Shown: positions 5,956 through 9,572 of the stretch, piece by piece
Numbering within the stretch: the first letter of the stretch is position 1
Layout: each line of letters starts with the position of its first letter
Source of the DNA: an uncultured Rhodospirillales bacterium
GTDB lineage: Bacteria > Pseudomonadota > Alphaproteobacteria > Acetobacterales > Acetobacteraceae
DNA: 9,572 nucleotides
Direction: 5' to 3'
Assembly: GCA_903928045.1 (NCBI GenBank)
Contig: CAIYPH010000233.1
Coordinates: 1 to 9,572, forward strand
Notes under the pieces: generated by a model
The model's database searches: none
The model's input: only the letters and a program-made list of their open reading frames with translations
Told to the model about the DNA's origin: nothing
Program-made: the position numbers and the translations under genes

Positions 5956-8169
5956 TCACATGAAGCTGATCGGATCGACATCCACGTCGATCTTCACGCT
6001 CCCCTTCGCCGGCACCTCCGCCAGCCACGCCCGCAGCAGCGGCTGCACCGCCACGTCCCGCCGCGTCTTCAGCAACAGCCGCCTCCGATGCCGCCCGCGC
6101 AGGATGGCGAGCGGCGCCGGCGCCGGGCCGAGCACCACGATCCCATCCCCGAACGGCGCGGCGCGGCCAAGATCGCGCGCCGCGATATCGGCGGCCTCGG
6201 CGCTGTCGGCCGAGACCACGATTGCGGCGAGGCGGCCAAAAGGCGGCCAGTTCCCCGGCCGCCGCTGCGCCGCCTCGCGCGCCATGAAGCTGCGCAGATC
6301 GCCTTGCAGCAGCGCCTGCATCACCGGGTGCTCCGGCGAGAAGGTCTGCAACTTCACCTTCCCCGGCGCCTCCGCCCGCCCCGCCCGGCCGGACACCTGG
6401 TGCAGCAACTGCACCGTCCGCTCCGCCGCCCGCAGATCCCCGCCGGCCAACCCGAGATCGGCATCCACCACACCCACCAGCGTGAGATGCGGAAAATGCC
6501 ACCCCTTGGCGACGATCTGCGTGCCGATGATGAGATCAACCTCCCGCGCCTCAATGCTCCGCGCTGCCTCGGCGGCCGCATGCGGCCCGGCGATGGTATC
6601 GCTCGCCATCACCAGCACGCGCGCCTCGGGAAACCGCCGGCGCGCCTCCTCGGTGATCCGCTCGATGCCCGGCCCGATCGCGGTCAGGCTATGCTCGGCG
6701 CTGCATTGCGGGCAGGCAGTGGGGATCGGCGCGGTATGCCCGCAATGATGGCACTGCAACTCCCGCCGCGCACGATGCTCCACCAGCCAGGCCGTGCAAT
6801 TCGGACACTGCATCCGATGCCCACAGGCGCGGCACAACGTGAGCGGCGCATAGCCGCGGCGGTTGAGGAACAACATCGCCTGCTCGCCACGTTCGAGCGT
6901 CGCGGTGATCTCCGCCACCAGCGGGGGAGAGAGGAAGCTGCCGCGCTCGGGCGGATGATCCCGCAGATCGATCAGCCCGATCTCGGGCAAAGCCGCGCCG
7001 CCGTGCCGATCGGGCAGATGCAGGTAGCCGAACCGCCCGGCCTCGACATTGGCCACCGTCTCCAGGCTCGGCGTGGCCGAGACCAGCACGGCGGGGGCGG
7101 CGCAGAGCCGGGCGCGGACGATCGCCATGTCCCGCGCGTGGTAGATGATGCCCTCCTCCTGCTTGAATGCGGTCTCGTGCTCCTCGTCGATCACCACAAG
7201 GCCGAGATCGGGGAAGGGCAGGAACAGCGCCGAGCGGGCGCCGACCACCACCTGCGCACTCCCGGCCGCCACCTCCCGCCAGGTAAGGCGGCGGGTGCGG
7301 GAGGGCAGGTCGGAGTGCCACACCGCCGGCGCCACCCCGAAGCGGCGGGTGAAGCGGTCGAGCCACTGGGACGAGAGCGCGATTTCCGGCAGCAACACCA
7401 GCGCCTGCCGGCCTTCGCGCAGGCAGGTGGCGATGGCCTCGAGATAGACCTCGGTTTTGCCGGAGCCGGTGACGCCTTCGAGCAGGGTGACGGAGAATTC
7501 CCGCGCCGCCACCGCCTCGCGGAGACGAGCGGCCGCAGTCTCCTGGTCGGCCGAGAGGGTCGGGCCGGGATGCGCGGGATCGGGCGCCGGGAAGGGGGGC
7601 GCCACGCTGAGGGCGGCGGGTTCCAGCACGCCGGCATCGGCGAGGCCGCGGATGACGGCGGCGGTGGCGTCGGACCGGCGGGCGAGTTCGGCGGAGGTGA
7701 CGGTTTCGCCGGGGGTGAGGGCGGCGATCACCCGCCTGCGAGCGTCGGTGAGGCGGATGTCCGGCGGGGTTTCGGCGAGGCGCCAGCCGGCGGGGATGGG
7801 CTCGGGGCGGAAGGCGTTGGTGCGGAGTGCCATGGTGAGCACCTCGCCCGGGGGGGTGAGCGTGTAGGCGGCGATCCAGTCGACCAGCTTGCGGATGTCT
7901 TCGCGCATGGGGGGGACGTCGAGGACGGAGATCAAAGCGCGCAGGCGGTTGTCGCCGACCGTGCCGTCGGCCTCGCCATCCCACACCACGCCGATTTCCT
8001 CGCGGCGGTTGAGGGGGACGAGCACGATGTCGCCGGGTTGCGGGTCCAGCTCGCGCGGCACCCGGTAGTCGAAGGGGCCGGCGAAGGGGTAAGGCAGCAG
8101 CACGGGCACCCTGCGGCCGCGCGTGGGGGTGCCCAGCAGATCGGTGTCGTCCTCCGGCTTCCTGTTCAT
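5956..8169 (-). CDS. priA: Primosomal protein N' (replication-restart helicase PriA)
   Basis: Superfamily 2 DNA helicase that recognises stalled or collapsed forks and reloads the replisome. 737 residues from ATG 8169, in the family's normal range. I prefer that ATG because AGGA lies 8 bases upstream; ATG 8178 (three residues longer) has no well-spaced site. N-terminal 3'-DNA-binding domain with [14 protein letters not shown] (about 25-38). Helicase core: Walker A GVTGSGKT (232-239), [13 protein letters not shown] box VVIDEEH (325-331), SATPSLET, and the [12 protein letters not shown] and QVSGRAGR (591-598) motifs. Eight cysteines for two zinc ions are all present (446, 449, 455, 458 and 473, 476, 486, 489). 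All key residues are intact, so the gene should be functional. It is divergent from the transaldolase gene and convergent with the small ORF at 5554. Codon wobble preference changes between its N- and C-terminal halves. Confidence 0.97.
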   Translation of the reverse strand: MNRKPEDDTDLLGTPTRGRRVPVLLPYPFAGPFDYRVPRELDPQPGDIVLVPLNRREEIGVVWDGEADGTVGDNRLRALISVLDVPPMREDIRKLVDWIAAYTLTPPGEVLTMALRTNAFRPEPIPAGWRLAETPPDIRLTDARRRVIAALTPGETVTSAELARRSDATAAVIRGLADAGVLEPAALSVAPPFPAPDPAHPGPTLSADQETAAARLREAVAAREFSVTLLEGVTGSGKTEVYLEAIATCLREGRQALVLLPEIALSSQWLDRFTRRFGVAPAVWHSDLPSRTRRLTWREVAAGSAQVVVGARSALFLPFPDLGLVVIDEEHETAFKQEEGIIYHARDMAIVRARLCAAPAVLVSATPSLETVANVEAGRFGYLHLPDRHGGAALPEIGLIDLRDHPPERGSFLSPPLVAEITATLERGEQAMLFLNRRGYAPLTLCRACGHRMQCPNCTAWLVEHRARRELQCHHCGHTAPIPTACPQCSAEHSLTAIGPGIERITEEARRRFPEARVLVMASDTIAGPHAAAEAARSIEAREVDLIIGTQIVAKGWHFPHLTLVGVVDADLGLAGGDLRAAERTVQLLHQVSGRAGRAEAPGKVKLQTFSPEHPVMQALLQGDLRSFMAREAAQRRPGNWPPFGRLAAIVVSADSAEAADIAARDLGRAAPFGDGIVVLGPAPAPLAILRGRHRRRLLLKTRRDVAVQPLLRAWLAEVPAKGSVKIDVDVDPISFM

Positions 8170-8185
8170 GCCACGCATCCTGTAT

Positions 8186-8218
8186 GGTCTGCCCGAACTC
8201 GCGACCCAGCGACAGACC
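8186..8218. promoter_or_regulatory. Inverted repeat in the priA/transaldolase divergent gap
   Basis: GGTCTG (8186-8191) and CAGACC (8213-8218) form a 6-base inverted repeat with a 21-base spacer, centred in the short gap between the two divergent starts. It could be a shared operator. I cannot find clear -35/-10 boxes for either gene here, and six bases of symmetry can occur by chance. Confidence 0.25.
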
Positions 8219-8240
8219 CAACCTCAGACGGACACGTCAT

Positions 8241-8897
8241 ATGAAATTCTTTGTCGACACCGCCGATACCGCGGAAATCAAATCCCTCGCCGCTTCCGGC
8301 CTGCTCGACGGGGTGACGACCAACCCCAGCCTGGTGGCGAAATCCGGCCGCAACTTCATCGAGGTGATCCGCGAGATCTGCGGCATCGTGGAGGGCCCGG
8401 TGAGTGCGGAGGTGGCGGCGCTCGATTATGAGGGGATGATGCGCGAGGCCGCGGTGCTGAAGGCGATCGCCTCCAACGTGACCATCAAGCTGCCGCTGAC
8501 GCCGGATGGGCTGCGCGCCTGCAAGACGCTGTCGGGCGAGGGGGTGATGACCAACGTCACGCTGTGCTTCTCCGCCGTGCAGGCGCTGTTGGCGGCCAAG
8601 GCGGGGGCGACCTTCGTGAGCCCCTTCATCGGCCGGCTCGACGATATCGGGCAGGACGGGCTGAGCCTGATCGGCGATATCATGACGATCTACGGCAACT
8701 ACCCGTCGCTGCGCACCGAGGTGCTGGCGGCCAGCGTGCGCCATCCCGTGCATCTGCTGGAAGTCGCCAAGATGGGCGCCCATGTGGCGACCCTGCCGCC
8801 CAACGTGCTGCGGATGCTGTATAATCATCCGCTGACCGACAAAGGCCTGGAAGGCTTCCTCGCCGACTGGAAAAAATCCGGCCAAACGATCGCCTGA
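8241..8897 (+). CDS. tal: Transaldolase, small TalC/MipB type
   Basis: Cytoplasmic class I aldolase-fold enzyme of the non-oxidative pentose phosphate pathway, moving a dihydroxyacetone unit between sugar phosphates through a Schiff base. 218 residues, the usual size for the small transaldolase/fructose-6-phosphate aldolase family. [16 protein letters not shown] opens the protein as in family members, which fixes the start at 8241; the frame extends upstream to a GTG at 8184, but that extension is not conserved-looking. The Shine-Dalgarno is weak. Motifs: Asp6, GVTTNPSL (24-31), Lys83 in NVTIKLPLT as Schiff-base lysine, MTNVTLCFS (103-111), and [11 protein letters not shown] (127-137). The Phe in SPF is the transaldolase-type residue; E. 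coli fructose-6-phosphate aldolase has Tyr (APY) there. I therefore favour transaldolase over aldolase activity. Stop lies 4 bases before xerC. Leu codons are mainly CTG. Confidence 0.93.
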   Translation: MKFFVDTADTAEIKSLAASGLLDGVTTNPSLVAKSGRNFIEVIREICGIVEGPVSAEVAALDYEGMMREAAVLKAIASNVTIKLPLTPDGLRACKTLSGEGVMTNVTLCFSAVQALLAAKAGATFVSPFIGRLDDIGQDGLSLIGDIMTIYGNYPSLRTEVLAASVRHPVHLLEVAKMGAHVATLPPNVLRMLYNHPLTDKGLEGFLADWKKSGQTIA

Positions 8898-8901
8898 CTC
8901 C

Positions 8902-9572
8902 GTGCTGGCCGAGGAAGCACGCCAAAAATTCCTGGCCTGGCTCGCCCATGAGCGGCGGGCCTCGCCGCTGACGGTGGAGGCCTATGGGCGCGATACCGCG
9001 GGCTTCCTCGGCTTCCTCACCTTCCATCTCGGCGCCGAGCCGGATCTGGCGGCGCTGGCGGGATTGCGCGCCGCCGATCTGCGGGCCTGGCTGGCGCGGG
9101 AGGCGCGGGAGGGTAAGGGCAACGCGACTCGCAGCCGCCACCTCTCGGCGGTGCGCAGCTTCTTCCGCTGGGCGGCCCGGCATCATGGCGTGTCGAACCC
9201 GCAGGTGAAGCTGCTCGCCGCCCCCCGGGCGAAGAAGCCGCTGCCCAAGGCGCTGACGGTATCGGAGGCCCGCGAGGTGACCGACGATATCGCGGAGATG
9301 ACCGACACCTCCGCCGCCCAGGCCCGCGTTATTGCGCGGTTCGCCCTGCTCTACGGCTGCGGGCTGCGCATCGCCGAGGCGCTGGCGCTCAATGTGGGAG
9401 ACGTGCCGAAGGGTGAGGGGGCGCTGAGGGTGACGGGCAAAGGGTCCAAGCAGCGCCTGGTGCCGGTGCTGCCGGCGGTGCGGCGGGCGCTCGCCGAGCT
9501 GCTGAAGCTGCATCCCGATCACGCCTCCGGATCGCCGCTGTTCCTCGGAACTCGCGGCGAGCGGCTCAATCC
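8902..9572 (+). CDS. xerC: Tyrosine recombinase XerC (3' end outside window)
   Basis: Site-specific recombinase that, with XerD, resolves chromosome dimers at dif during division. 223 codons are visible. GTG 8902 is the only usual start between the in-frame stop at 8833 and the conserved N-terminus; it lies 4 bases after the transaldolase stop, suggesting translational coupling, and has no clear Shine-Dalgarno. The N-terminal SAM-like core-binding domain covers about 5-95 (LTVEAYGRD, 23-31; RHLSAVRSFFRW, 79-90). The catalytic domain starts near 118 and shows the first catalytic Arg in LLYGCGLRIAEAL (149-161, Arg156) and Lys180 in VTGKGSKQRLVPV. The H-x-x-R box and the tyrosine nucleophile lie past the window edge and cannot be checked. 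XerC rather than XerD or a phage integrase is suggested by the priA neighbourhood and the housekeeping context, and by the GKGSKQRLVPV wording. Confidence 0.9.
   Translation, partial: MLAEEARQKFLAWLAHERRASPLTVEAYGRDTAGFLGFLTFHLGAEPDLAALAGLRAADLRAWLAREAREGKGNATRSRHLSAVRSFFRWAARHHGVSNPQVKLLAAPRAKKPLPKALTVSEAREVTDDIAEMTDTSAAQARVIARFALLYGCGLRIAEALALNVGDVPKGEGALRVTGKGSKQRLVPVLPAVRRALAELLKLHPDHASGSPLFLGTRGERLN

Noticed and set aside
8184..8240. N-terminal extension of the transaldolase from GTG 8184
   Set aside because: The family begins at MKFFVDTAD; the extra 19 residues cover the divergent intergenic gap and resemble no domain.
6088..8244. 718-residue open frame on the + strand opposite priA
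   Set aside because: Antisense of a fully motif-supported priA; composition (Arg/Gly/His/Gln) is that expected of the complement of a GC-rich gene.
1..9572. CRISPR array, tRNA or rRNA genes, insertion sequence, prophage or defence system
   Set aside because: No regularly spaced direct repeats, no tRNA-like fold, no transposase or phage protein; the XerC gene looks like the housekeeping copy.

Overview
This is a GC-rich chromosomal window whose genes end their codons almost entirely in G or C. Apparent affinity is alphaproteobacterial, perhaps Rhodospirillales/Acetobacteraceae. That placement is an inference from gene types, composition and style of intergenic repeat; there is no rRNA or other marker to prove it. 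Both edges cut a gene: a phosphonate ABC-transporter permease on the left and a XerC-type recombinase on the right.

Layout. (1) 1-711, + strand: the end of a PhnE-type permease, presumably the last gene of a phosphonate/phosphite import operon. (2) 721-848: an elaborate nested inverted repeat between two + strand genes. (3) 907-1920, + strand: a phosphotransferase of the aminoglycoside-phosphotransferase fold, ACAD10/11 N-terminal type. (4) A GC-rich hairpin at 1941-1960 in the convergent gap. (5) 5129 down to 2016, - strand: a large secreted-type repeat protein, split in frame by one TAA codon into a 317-residue N-terminal part (propeller-like repeats) and a 718-residue C-terminal part (two choice-of-anchor-D-like modules, then RTX/beta-helix-like repeats). 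It has a recognisable promoter and a strong Shine-Dalgarno. (6) 5206-5553: a mostly empty intergenic stretch ending in an AT-rich promoter region. (7) 5554-5925, + strand: a small possible membrane protein of unknown function. (8) 8169 down to 5956, - strand: priA, the replication-restart helicase. (9) 8241-8897, + strand: a small transaldolase (TalC/MipB family), divergent from priA. (10) From 8902, + strand: xerC, four bases after the transaldolase stop and probably coupled to it.

The right third is a housekeeping block (replication restart, sugar-phosphate metabolism, chromosome-dimer resolution). The left two thirds are more accessory (phosphonate uptake, acyl-CoA-type kinase, surface/secreted repeat protein). 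I see no new defence or mobile system. The observations most worth a second look are the single stop codon that cuts off what appears to be the seventh repeat of a seven-repeat propeller, the nested covarying inverted repeat at 721-848, and the switch in strand composition and wobble-base preference in the middle of priA.
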